DNA of 64,000 bases, taken from positions 28,345,001-28,409,000 of the forward strand of contig NC_135379.1 of NCBI RefSeq assembly GCF_049243985.1, written 5' to 3'. Position 1 is the stretch's first letter. Each line of letters begins with the position of its first letter. The notes under the pieces are model-generated. The model did no database searches and was not told where the DNA came from. It worked only from the letters and a program-made list of their open reading frames with translations. Origin of the DNA: Paroedura picta. Its lineage: Eukaryota; Chordata; Lepidosauria; Squamata; Gekkonidae. Position numbers and translations under genes: made by a program. Positions 1 to 10,300 of the stretch are shown piece after piece.

Positions 1-59
1 GTCCAAAATTATATCCATATATTATATCTCCCATTGGATGGATGTTGGCTGTCCCACCC

Positions 60-200
60 CTATTTTTTATTTATTGAATTTATAGTCCACCTTTCTCATG
101 GAGACTCAAGGCAGATTACAGTCTGAAAAAAATAGCATGAGCTATCCAACTAACAATGAAGTAGGGCTGGGGTCATAAAATTAGAAATGATGTAGAACCA
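60..200. repeat. LINE or SINE 3' tail fragment
   Basis: TTTATTTATTGAATTTATAG is followed by a stretch about a sheared 'pair of tails' motif also seen at 1,905-1,960. This is the common reverse-oriented tail of squamate LINE/SINE copies. The family was not resolved. Confidence 0.4.
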
Positions 201-357
201 AAAAGTATCAGACATGTTCTGTCAAACATTGCAAAAAATTGAATTACGAAAGTGGAGTGAGAGCAAAGTAATGCATACAATAAACAGTGTAACAGTTATA
301 ACCTTGTTCCTTTATAGGGCATGCACCACTAATACTCTGGGTTTCACTACTTGGATA

Positions 358-609
358 AAGCAGCCTCCTAGGGATGCCAGCCCCAGGTGGGACTTAGAGA
401 TACCCTGGAATAACACCTCATCTCCAGATTACAGAGATCTGTTCCTCTAGAGAAAATGGATCCTAGAAGACACTGTATGACATTGTACTCCACTGGATCC
501 CTGTCCTCCCCAGGCGCCATTTGCAAATCTCCAGAAGTTTCTCAACCTAGATCCTACTCCATACAGCCCTACTCCCCCATCCCCCGCTGTGGGGGACTGG
601 CAACCCTAA
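358..609. mobile_element. Short inverted-terminal element, AGGGNTGCCAGC ends
   Basis: The left end reads AGGGATGCCAGCCCC from 370 and the right end closes with CTGGCAACCCT, its inverse with changes. The interior with paired cctccagg-like segments resembles a repeat seen very often in squamate DNA. No clean target duplication could be read. The outer limits are approximate. Confidence 0.45.
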
Positions 610-934
610 CCCCCTCAATTATGGGCCAACCCTTTTTAAAATTTAGGCTCAATGTTTTGTGATACCCATTGCCCAGTGACTAAAACTGGCTTCCCTGTGG
701 TGCTTCTGTCCATAGAATGAACTGATCAGGAATTAAAATGCATCAAGAAACTGTTGGATTGAAGTAACAGTTCTGATGAATATGATCAATATGGCCTGGG
801 ATACCATTGAGGCTTGCACACAGACTGCTATGGATTTTTCTCCCTTCCCCCCCCTCACTCTTTCCAAAGAGATAATTAGTACAGTAAACTCTATTAATGA
901 TCATTCTTTATAAATATAACTTGGTAATAATTTA

Positions 935-1340
935 TAATGTGGACAAAATTGAGGGTGCAGAGGAGAGTGACAAGGATGATCAGGGCCTGGGGACCAAACC
1001 CTATGAGGAAAGGCTGCAGGACTTGGGAATGTTCAGGCTGGAGAGGAGGAAGCTGAGAGGGGACCTGATTACTCTTTTTGAGTATTTGAAAGGCTGCCTC
1101 TTGAAGGAGGACAGGAAGTGGTTCTTGTTGGCACCAGAGGATAGGTAATGGCTGTAACTGTGAAGAATGGTACTGGCTAGATATTGTGTGGGGGGAGGAT
1201 TTCTCAGTGGAATAGGCTGCCTAAGGAGATTATGAGCTCCCCATCACTGGTGGTCTTTAAACAGTGGCTGGACAGATACATTGAACAAGTGGTTGGACTA
1301 GATGGCCTGTATGGCCCTTTCCAACTCTGTGATTTTACTG
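935..1340 (+). mobile_element. CR1 LINE 3' end
   Basis: The sequence follows the end of CR1 elements. AGCTGAGAGGGGACCTGATT is followed by TTTCTCAGTGGAATAGGCTG, then the tail with GGTTGGACTAGATGGCC and CCCTTTCCAACTCTGTGATT. It is 5'-truncated, as usual for CR1. Only short open frames remain. Confidence 0.8.
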
Positions 1341-3946
1341 AAGGGAAGCTGTGTTCAGTGTAAACTAATCCTAAATCTATTTTCTGTATGGATTTAGGTT
1401 TAATTTAAACTAGGCCTTCTGCTGCTATACTGCTATACTGATCAGGATGACTGCATACATCAAAAGACTGCAGGAAAAACATGATCCAGTGAGAACTGTT
1501 AAAGAGTTTTGATAGCCTATATAATCACATTGAAGTGCTCATGTAATAAAGGTTTTATGATTTTTCTCCCCACAATAGCTATGCAACGAGCAAACAATAT
1601 GCAAAAACAACACAGAAATAATACTCCAGAATAATCTCTGTTTTCCAAAGCTCTCTGTGGAAGATGAATGTCCCCCAAATGGATTCAACAAGGCAAGAAA
1701 ATAAATACTTACTGTATGATATATGTATGCTCTGTTTACCACCTGACTAACAAATGTAAAATGGTAGTTTTGCTCATGTAGACAACCGACTGGTTTTAAA
1801 CACGAATTCAGCAGTCTGTGGGTGCAAGGATCTGTTCCCCCTTTCCTTCTCCCTCAGAAGTATCTTCTGACCTTTCACAAGCTGATTCCTCAAATTTATT
1901 TTGTTTACTGAATTTATAGTCTGCCTTTCTAGCTGAGACTCAAGGCAGACTGGGGGACATGCACTGATAATAACCATGCAATTTGGGGAAGTGCACAAAT
2001 GAGGGGGAAGTGGGGGAAATTGCCCCCTTATTCCCCTTCCACAAGTGTCATATTTTACTGATGCAAGAGGCCATTTCATCCCCTTCTGCCTCCTCCATAG
2101 ACCACTGTGTGATCTGCGTGCTGGCTTAGCTGCTCCTGTTGAATATCAGTTTCAACCTCCAGTCAGATTAATATATGTTATAATTGATATAATCGAGTTA
2201 TAATTAATACAACAAGATAAAAGCTTCTGTTGAAAAAACCTTCCCTTACTCTCCCAAATTAGGAAAGGTGCCTAAGAGGAATTTCAAGTGGCCTTTATGC
2301 ATACCAGGTTTTCTTGGAATATATAGAAAAAACTTTTATTAGTAAAGAACAAGAAGCTGCATTTATATGGCCAAGCACAAAGCACCTGGCTAATACCTTG
2401 AAGTCAATGGTAAGTCCCATTTACATTGAATTACACATGCCTCTACCTCTTCTTAATACCTTCTAGCATTTTATGCTGATTCCAGTAGTGTTTGTGCTAT
2501 TTTCTGTTGATGATTGTTGAACACATTTTCATTTTTGTTGCTTGTTACTCAACTCCCATAAGAAATGGGACTGTGGTTAAATTTCCTTGACTGTGGTCCC
2601 TTTCTCTCTGTCTCCACCTATTCATACTTCTAAATACCATTATGCACACTGACAAACGTTTATTACCTGAGAAGTCAGATGACAGTAGGATTGGGGTAAA
2701 GGACCCAGTTGTGTACCAAATACCTTAACAAAAGTTAATTGTGTATACTTTAAGCTTGGGCTAGAAGACGACTGGGTGAGAAAGAAAAATGTGTGCCCAA
2801 CTGGCCCCAGATTGGGTTTAGGATGAGATGATAGCGACAAAGAATGCAAATATACCTATGTCTGTCTAGATTTATGAAAAACATGGGAATATGGAGGGTG
2901 CTAAAGTAATGGCCTATGAGAGATTATTACATTCCATGGTAGGGATTAGCATATGCTGGATGAGTTTTTAGAATGCTGTAACCTATCCTGAACATACATG
3001 ATAGGATGGTGCATAATTAAAATAAACATGAAGTATGGCAAAGAATTGCCAGCTATCATTATCTTGATTACAAATAAATACAAAGCCAAAAAGACTATGA
3101 CCAATATGTTTTTTATTTTTCCCTTCCTTAACAGATGAATACTCCAGATACTGTAACAATGCCCAATCCAGTCACAAATGAAGCCCTTTCTACACAGCTA
3201 CAAGTACATACTGGCTGGAATAGGAAGGTTATCCACTACCTCATACTTCAAGATTATATCTCATTTATGGAGAAAACTGTAAGGGCTATTCGTGCCCTGT
3301 GAGAGGATGGGAATCTGAATGTTTCAACTCAGGTGCATAAGTTTTCACAGAATCTGCAATGAAGCAGATATCACGGTTGTTCTCCTTTGAGAACTGAGCA
3401 CATTAACCTAATATTCTTTTTGAATATATTTTATTTAAAATATTTATTCAATTTAAGTACATATTTATATATATTTTTGGCGCTACAACCTGTTTTAAAA
3501 GGGAAAAACTACAATATTTTAATTTTGGATGAGTATTGCACAGGTTTCAGTATTCACTGAACATGACTTATGAGTGTTATGTCTAAATTATGTTTTAAAA
3601 TTTTATGACCTTTATTTAATATATATGAAATACAGATTTTTAATAAACATTAATTTTATACAACTTCATTCTCTTGCACTTTAATATATCACGTCCAATG
3701 TCATCTCTTTATTAGCTTCACTCTAGAGTCTCATTCCTGTTACTAGACCGAACTCTTCTTCAAGCCAAAAATGACCTAGAAAAGTGAAAAATGCAATACA
3801 GGGGAAGAATATTTGTTACTCATTGACACTGAGTGTAGTCACTACTTAAGAAACATACTGAGGTCTAATGTAAATGAGAATACTTAAGCAACCTTCATAA
3901 GCACTTTTATTTAGGAACTAGCATCAAAGCCTGTTGTAACAACAGG
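1341..3946. other. Intergenic, mostly featureless
   Basis: Apart from a LINE/SINE tail fragment at about 1,905-1,960, I see no gene, RNA or clear repeat in this AT-rich stretch. Short open frames on both strands lack any recognisable protein sequence. Confidence 0.6.
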
Positions 3947-3954
3947 ATCTAGAA

Positions 3955-4015
3955 CAGGGGTAGTTAAACTGCGGCCCTCCAGATGTCCATGGACTACAAT
4001 TTCCATGAGACCCTG
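3955..4015. mobile_element. Internally deleted hAT-type element
   Basis: It begins CAGGGGTAGTTAAACTGCGG and ends ACCCTG. It is flanked by the 8-base copies atctagaa (3947-3954) and ctctagaa (4016-4023). It is a 61-base version of the palindromic family at 10,690 and 59,508. Confidence 0.75.
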
Positions 4016-4039
4016 CTCTAGAAAGTGAGGGCACATGTA

Positions 4040-4690
4040 TGCAGGAAAGTTAGGGAGTAAAGGATGGGAAACGCACTGGCCCTAGCAGGCAGGCAGGCAG
4101 GCATGCGTGAACACACATACAGAAAAGTCAGGGAGTGAAGCGGGCAAGGGTGCTGGCCCTTGCATACACACACATAGTAAAGTCAGAGAGTAAAGGAGTT
4201 GCTGGCCCTTGCATACATACACACAGACAAAGGAATGTCAGGGTGTGAAGTGGGGGGGGGCACTGTCCATTGCACACACAGACAGAAGAAAGTCAGCGAG
4301 TGAAAGGGGCATTGGCCCTTGCATGCACACATACACACACACACAAAGGAAAGTTAGGGAGAGAAGGGGGTGTTGGCCCTTGCATATATACACAGACGCA
4401 CAGAGGAAAGTCAGGGAGTGAAATGGGGGGGGGGGCGCTGGCCATTGCATGCACACACAAACGCACAGAAGAAAGTAAGGGAGATAAGAGGGCGCTGGCC
4501 ATCACACACGCACACAGAGGAAAGTCAGGGAGTGAAATGGGGGGGGGGGCACTTGCCATTGCATGCACATACAGGAAAGTCAGAGTGAGGGGGGCGCTGG
4601 TCCTTGCACGCATATACATTCACAGAGGAAGGTCAGGGAAAGAAGGGGTCGCTGTCCCTGGCACACGCACAGGGGAAAGTAATTGGCCTT
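4040..4690. repeat. Minisatellite, unit about 55-75 bases
   Basis: About nine to ten units repeat the order GGAAAGTCAGGGAGTGAA, a G-run, then GCTGGCCCTTGCATAC and a CA-rich stretch. Units vary in the length of the G and CA runs. The array keeps long open frames on both strands. These are by-products of the periodicity. Confidence 0.9.
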
Positions 4691-5299
4691 TACAAGCAGA
4701 TACAGGAGCATGGCTGCACTGGCCACTGCCATAATGCCTATGCCTCCTCCTCATTTTCCTTCAAGTAAAACATGCACAGGATTAAGTATTTTTATTCTTC
4801 TGAGACAGCCAATGTTGTTTAGTAGCTGTAGTGGGAGACCCACATTTGCTCTGCTATGGATGTTTGCTTTGTGACTTTAAGCCAGGCACACATTCATAGA
4901 CTAACCTACATCACAGGGTTATTGTGAGGATAAAATGGAGGAAATGAAAATGATGTAAGCTGCTTTAATGTCCAGATGGGGGAGAAATATGGATGAAATC
5001 ATGCAGTCAATTAAATGACATGGATCAAAATGCGATTCTGATAATTTCAATACTCTTTACAGTGTTATACCCATACTGCCTAAGGAGAAAGTCGCTTGTC
5101 CAAGCCAATTTAGTGAAGATATGGCTGATATGACACTTAAACTAGGGAACTGCTTGTTTTATCACAGTATTCTAGCTGACATTAGCAAACCTTCCTGCTT
5201 CACTGATCCATGGGAAGAAGAAACTAAGCCATGTAACCCCTCTCATCCATAACCAGACTATAGCTTCACCAACCCTTTCCTTTGCTTCTCTAAGGCTAG

Positions 5300-5490
5300 A
5301 TTCAAGTGGGTAGCCGTGTTGGTCTGAAGCAACACAGCAAAACAAAATCAGAGTCCAGTGGCACCTTTAAGGCCAACAAAGATTTATTCAAAGTCTGAGG
5401 AAGAGTGCTTGCACTCGAAAGCTCACGCCTTGAATAAATCTTTGTTGGTCTTAAAGGTGCCACTGGACTCTGATTTTGTTTTGTTCTCCA
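5300..5490 (+). repeat. Fold-back repeat with hammerhead-like core
   Basis: Two 54-55 base arms (5339-5393 and 5429-5482) are inverted copies with one mismatch and one extra base. The loop holds CTGAGGA (5395-5401), a 6-bp hairpin GAGTGC/GCACTC, then GAAA (5417-5420). This is the order of the hammerhead ribozyme core, with one extra A after CTGAGGA. The 5' part GTAGCCGTGTTGGTCTGAAG marks a repeat family found throughout sauropsids. Decayed relatives lie at 16,868, 28,225 and 47,531. Confidence 0.8.
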
Positions 5491-5552
5491 AGGCTCTAAG
5501 AGGCACTGAAAAAAAATCAGTTTTAACTAGATAATTCTGTATCTGCATAGAT

Positions 5553-5855
5553 CAGGCTTTCTCAACCAGGGTTTTGTGACACCCTGGGGTTTCTGGACAG
5601 CTCTGGAAGGGTTCCTTGAATGGGTGGGAGTTAATGTTTAATATATTTTAAAAATGTGTTCAACATTTATCAGGTAATAAGTCCACTCCCTCACCCTCCT
5701 ACCCCAAATGGTCAATGATGGGCCTGGAGGCGGTGGGCATGTACACAACTATGCTTCCCAAACATAGTCTACCCAATTGTGCCACTTCTGGGGTTTCTTG
5801 AAGTCTGAAGAATGTTTCAGGGGTTTCTCAATAGTAAAAAAGTTGAGAAAGGCTG
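5553..5855. mobile_element. hAT-type non-autonomous element
   Basis: The ends are CAGGCTTTCTCAACCAGGGT and its inverse ending AAAAGTTGAGAAAGGCTG. Flanks gcatagat and gcataata share only the first five bases, so the target duplication has decayed. Interior motifs such as CACTTCTGGGGTTTCTTGAAG recur near 49,690. Confidence 0.75.
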
Positions 5856-6036
5856 GCATAATAATGACATTCTTATTCATACACATGCTAACCTGATCTT
5901 TGGAAACCAGATGGTCCATTAGCAGCTATGGTTTGTCATCACCAGGATATAGCCATTAATGTGTACTTTTTTACTTGCTGAAATCTTAACAGATCTTGAC
6001 AACTAATTCATCAGTCTTAATTTTCTCCTTCTAGGG

Positions 6037-6368
6037 CAGTGGTTCTCAACCTTCCTAATGCCGAGACCCTTTAATACAGTTCCTCATGTTGTGGTGACCC
6101 CCAAACATAAAATGCAAGTGTTCTTTCACAGAAATTAAACCAAAACTGACCAATGGCGTGAAGATCCATGGTTCATGATTGTATATAAATTGGGGTTTCT
6201 TCAGGGTTTCTCAGTTTAGTTCTGCCTCTTGTCCTGCCAAGCTGCGCTGCCCCCTGGAGGACCTGGCGGGAGACTGCATTGTGCTGGAGGCACTGCTGGA
6301 GTGGCTGGCGGCCGAGCACGGGTGCCTGCAGGAGCAGCAACACTGGCAGAACCCCCACTGTTCATGCT
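6037..6368. mobile_element. hAT-type element, 3' end missing
   Basis: It starts CAGTGGTTCTCAACCTTCCT, a classic hAT terminus, and continues with the same body as the complete copy at 62,123-62,499, in reverse orientation. The right terminal repeat is absent. It carries a CTCF-like motif on the minus strand at 6260-6247 (one mismatch to the core). Confidence 0.75.
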
Positions 6369-6575
6369 GAAATATCATCCAAGCTGAGGTAAATGTGAAT
6401 TATTACACTGGTATTATATTGAAGACTGAAGAGTCTCTGTGTTGACTATCCTGGATTCAGCTATTTTGTGCTTCCATACAGACATCCCAGTCCCTTTGTT
6501 TTGGTTATTGAGGTAAAAAAGTTGACCCTATGGCTCTCCCTCTAATAAATCTTACTCTTATGGATCATCTAACTC

Positions 6576-6632
6576 AGTAGTCCCCAACCTTTTTATCACC
6601 GGGGACCAGTCAACGCTCGACAATTTTAAAAT
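6576..6632. mobile_element. hAT element end fragment
   Basis: AGTCCCCAACCTTTTTATCA and the following bases match the left end of the complete element at 50,033. Nothing of the rest is present. Confidence 0.6.
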
Positions 6633-7184
6633 ACAGAAGAGCTTTATTATGATTGTGCCAGCAGCACAGCACTTATTCTCTCCACTCCTGTGCCTTTTCA
6701 ATCATCAAAACAGTCATGGAAAGGCACAAGAGCACCACATTGCTGGGACAATCAGGATCAGGTCATCATGATATTTCTGCATGACTTTAAAATGGTAGCA
6801 GTGTCTCAGTAGTGCCTACTATCTGTTGGAGAGTTCTTTTGTTAATGAGTGCTTAAGTTGTGAATGTTGTTGTCTTCTAGTGTTCTCAAAATAATAGTGA
6901 TTAGAATGAGTGCAAGGCGATTTCAATGAACATTACATTGACTGCAACATTATTGACCATGGTGACTTTTTTTGCATCATTGCTGAAGAAAAGATGTCTT
7001 TTGAATGCTCAATAAATGCCTGCTAGATGAAGAGTAAGTAGCCTAGAATGAAATAATCAACACAGGGAAGGCTGAAACAATTAAATCCCTAGATTCTGAA
7101 ACATTGGAAAAGGATAAATGAGAGTCACTGTATGTCATAACTTGGAAAAACAGAATTTCCTCAACAATGGTTTCAGACAAAGCA

Positions 7185-7370
7185 TTTAATTCCAACAGTA
7201 GAAAATGAAAGTGTGACAAAAATAAATTAGACTGACAGAAATTCCATTGTGTTGTAAGCATATTCTATGATGTCTGGGAAGTGCTGGCCAGTGCCAACTG
7301 TCAACAGCTGAAATTGATACATCTTCAACTTTGTTCAGCGCTTACTTCCTGAATATTATGGTTAAATCCT
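7185..7370 (-). other. TOMM7: TOMM7 3' UTR with candidate poly(A) signal
   Basis: Below the stop codon the minus strand carries ATTAAA at 7190-7185, about 180 bases away, a reasonable distance for this short mRNA. No AATAAA was seen nearer. The UTR end is therefore a guess from the signal alone. Confidence 0.4.
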
Positions 7371-7386
7371 TCATCCCCAAAGCAGA
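7371..7386 (-). CDS. TOMM7: TOMM7 coding exon 3 (16 coding bases and stop)
   Basis: Only 16 coding bases are left for the last exon: one base of Ser, then Leu-Leu-Trp-Gly and TGA. The acceptor AG is at 7388-7387. It is far too short for ORF-based finding and was located by matching the conserved LLWG end of the family and the splice phase. Confidence 0.93.
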
Positions 7387-10300
7387 CTATGAGAGAAGGA
7401 AGGAGAAAAAGAGGATCAAGTTCAGATCTCTTAAGATGTTATAAGCAGTAAAACATCAAAGTATACAATAAACTTAACTCTGCTGTGGAAGATTCCAATA
7501 TATACATAACTACGCTAACAACTTGGGTATGATTGGTGAATCATTAAAACAAGAATAAAAGTTCAATTGTGTCAGTAGACTTTCCGGGAGAATGCCAAGG
7601 AGTTCTAAACCAAAACGTTTCACTGTCTTTTCCTTTTACAGAATATCTTCATAGTCTATTATGTTTTATATTAGATTAATCAATTTAAAGCAAACAAAAT
7701 ACTGCAAAACTATGCAGCTTCAATAAGGAAAGCATTAAAACTTCCTTAGTTTATAAAGGAAGGCTACAGAAGATTACTTGCTTCCCTAAGAACCATCTTA
7801 GTCACTCAGTTTTCCAGAAATATTTTGCCATTATACCCATTCTGTATGCATTAGGTACAAAATGAATCCAAGCACATTAATAAGAACAATGTTAGAGCTT
7901 ACAAAAACATTTTAACAATATTGTAAAAGCATCTACTTGAGTGTTAAGATTCTGGCACACTGAATTTGTCAGTATAATGGGTAGGAGAGGAATGGTTTTG
8001 CCACACCTAGGCTCAAAGGAAGCAACCACAACTCTGAGTCAATTGTCTTCATGCTTGCAGTTAGCCCCAACCTGTTCCCCCCAGCTAGGGGGGGTTTCAC
8101 TAAAAGGGTAGAGAGTATAATGAGTATTCCAGTCACTCCAGAAAACCAAACCATATGTAATAGAAACCTGCCTCCTTCCCTCTTTCTACTTTTGAGAAAT
8201 GCATGGAGGCCACTTTTCTTCTCAGTGGGATATAAGAAATGAGATGGCCAGGTGTACCCATGCCTGCATATTTTTATGTAACGCACCTTGAGTCTTCGGA
8301 GGAAGGCGGGCTATAAAGTTGATAAATAATGATAATAAATAATAATATTTTGTGATAGGAAATATCTCTTAGATTCCATATCCTCAGGAGCAAGCATAAA
8401 GTCATGAAATGTAAGGGGTCCTCTCTATCACAGAATATGCAGGCACATTAACACTCCTTTCACTGACCAACAATATCGCAAAACTATTCCCCCCTTCTCT
8501 ATCTTGCTTTCTTCTTGGTGACATTTTAAATGAATTAAGTATTAGCTATGAATATGTGAGATACAATAAATTAATGTTTTGGTACAGAGTTCGATAGCAC
8601 ATATCCTTCCAACTATAGAAATCCAGGTCAGTAGTACTGACAATTCCAACCTCCAAAATGTTATACAAAATTCTAACCAAGTATAACCAAGGCTAAAATC
8701 CTACTTAAGACATCGGTGTCTGTGATCATTTTATTCCATCCCATGTTGGCTTTGTTATCATGCATTTGAAAGATGAGTATAGATTCTCAATTGTCTGATT
8801 ATGTTTAATATATTCATGCAATGTTTTCTTTTCCATAAGCAGCAATAAGTATTAACTTTATTTATTTTTCAACTTATATCCCGCTACTCCCACATAGTGG
8901 CATGGGGTGGGTCATTGTCCCTAAAACAATAATTAAAAAACCAATCCCCCCCCCCAAGCTCTACAGTCTTCTAAAACTGCCTCAAGGGAAGACCCATGGG
9001 ATCACCTGATGACCTGGCAGGCACAGGGAGAGCTGGTGAAAGAGCTCCATCTTACAAACCCTTTAAGTATCTCACATATGCAAAACTTTCAGGAATATGT
9101 TAAAACATAAGATCAAATTTAAACACATGCAGTTTTTAAAAGGAAATAATGGCATTTATGTGACAGTTTAATTACAGAGCTTCACCTTTCTAAAACCCAC
9201 TGATTCTGCTTAGAATTTCACTGTAGGTCTCAAACCACCATCTTCTAATAATCACATTTTCCCTCCTTTCTTTTAGTTCTCACTGATTCAACGTAAGTAT
9301 TAAGAGACAAATACATACCTTAAAAGGGTTGGCTCTGGCATGCCAGGATCGGCACCTCTCTTAAAGCCTGAAGGCAGAAAAATAATTTATCAATTCGTGT
9401 CACACTAGGTTGCTCAACAACAAAGCCTCCATTCTGCAAGCTTACTTTGCAGAGCATGGAGTGGACCTGGCGTGTGCGACAGAAACCTGGGTCAGGAGGG
9501 TGAAACAGTCGCCCTTAAAGAACTAGCACCTGCTTCATCTTCCATCAGTCACGGTCTGTGGGGCGGAGAGGAGGGCCTCAGGTGGGGCACAACCAAGAAC
9601 GTGTTGGAATACTGTGTGCCAATCAGATATTAGCTGTGAGGCATTTGCAAAACAACTTTGCAGACAAAATCTCAACACGCTGCTGTGATCTCCCTTCAAC
9701 CTTGGATACGGAAAGCCAACTTGAGGCCCCTTGACAACCTCTGGAGGAAACACTGAGTGACTTGAGACAACTCATGTTGACTGAAGTGGACGACCGCATG
9801 CTCACTAGATCCTTGCCCATTGTGGCTACCTAAAACAACTGATGAAAGGGTAGGGGCCCCTCTCCAGGAAATAATCAACCTTTCTTTCCCAACAGGAGAA
9901 TTCCCAGCGGGGCTGAAAGAGGTAGTGGTATGCTCGTTGCTGAAAATACCAACACTGGATCTGCGTGAGCCTGCTAACTAGTGACCTGACTCGCACCTAG
10001 CGTTTCTGGGGAAAATGGTGGAAAGGGCTGTGGTGGACCAAATATTTGCATTCCTGGAAGAAACTTCAGTCCTAGACCCATCCCAGTCATGTTTCCAGCC
10101 TGGCCATGGGGTAGTTGCTAGTTGCCTTGACGGATTACCTCCATTGCCAGCTGGACTGAGGTAGATCAGTGCTCCTCATGCTATTAAACCTCACAGCAGT
10201 GTTTGACACAGTCTACCATGAGTTTCTAGTTCACCGCTTCACTCACACCAGGATACTGGGGGAAAAATAATACCAGATAGATGGTATTCATACACGCGCA

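Noticed and set aside
4209-4734. Open frames of up to 154 codons
   Set aside because: They follow the minisatellite period and are open on both strands, so they are not genes.
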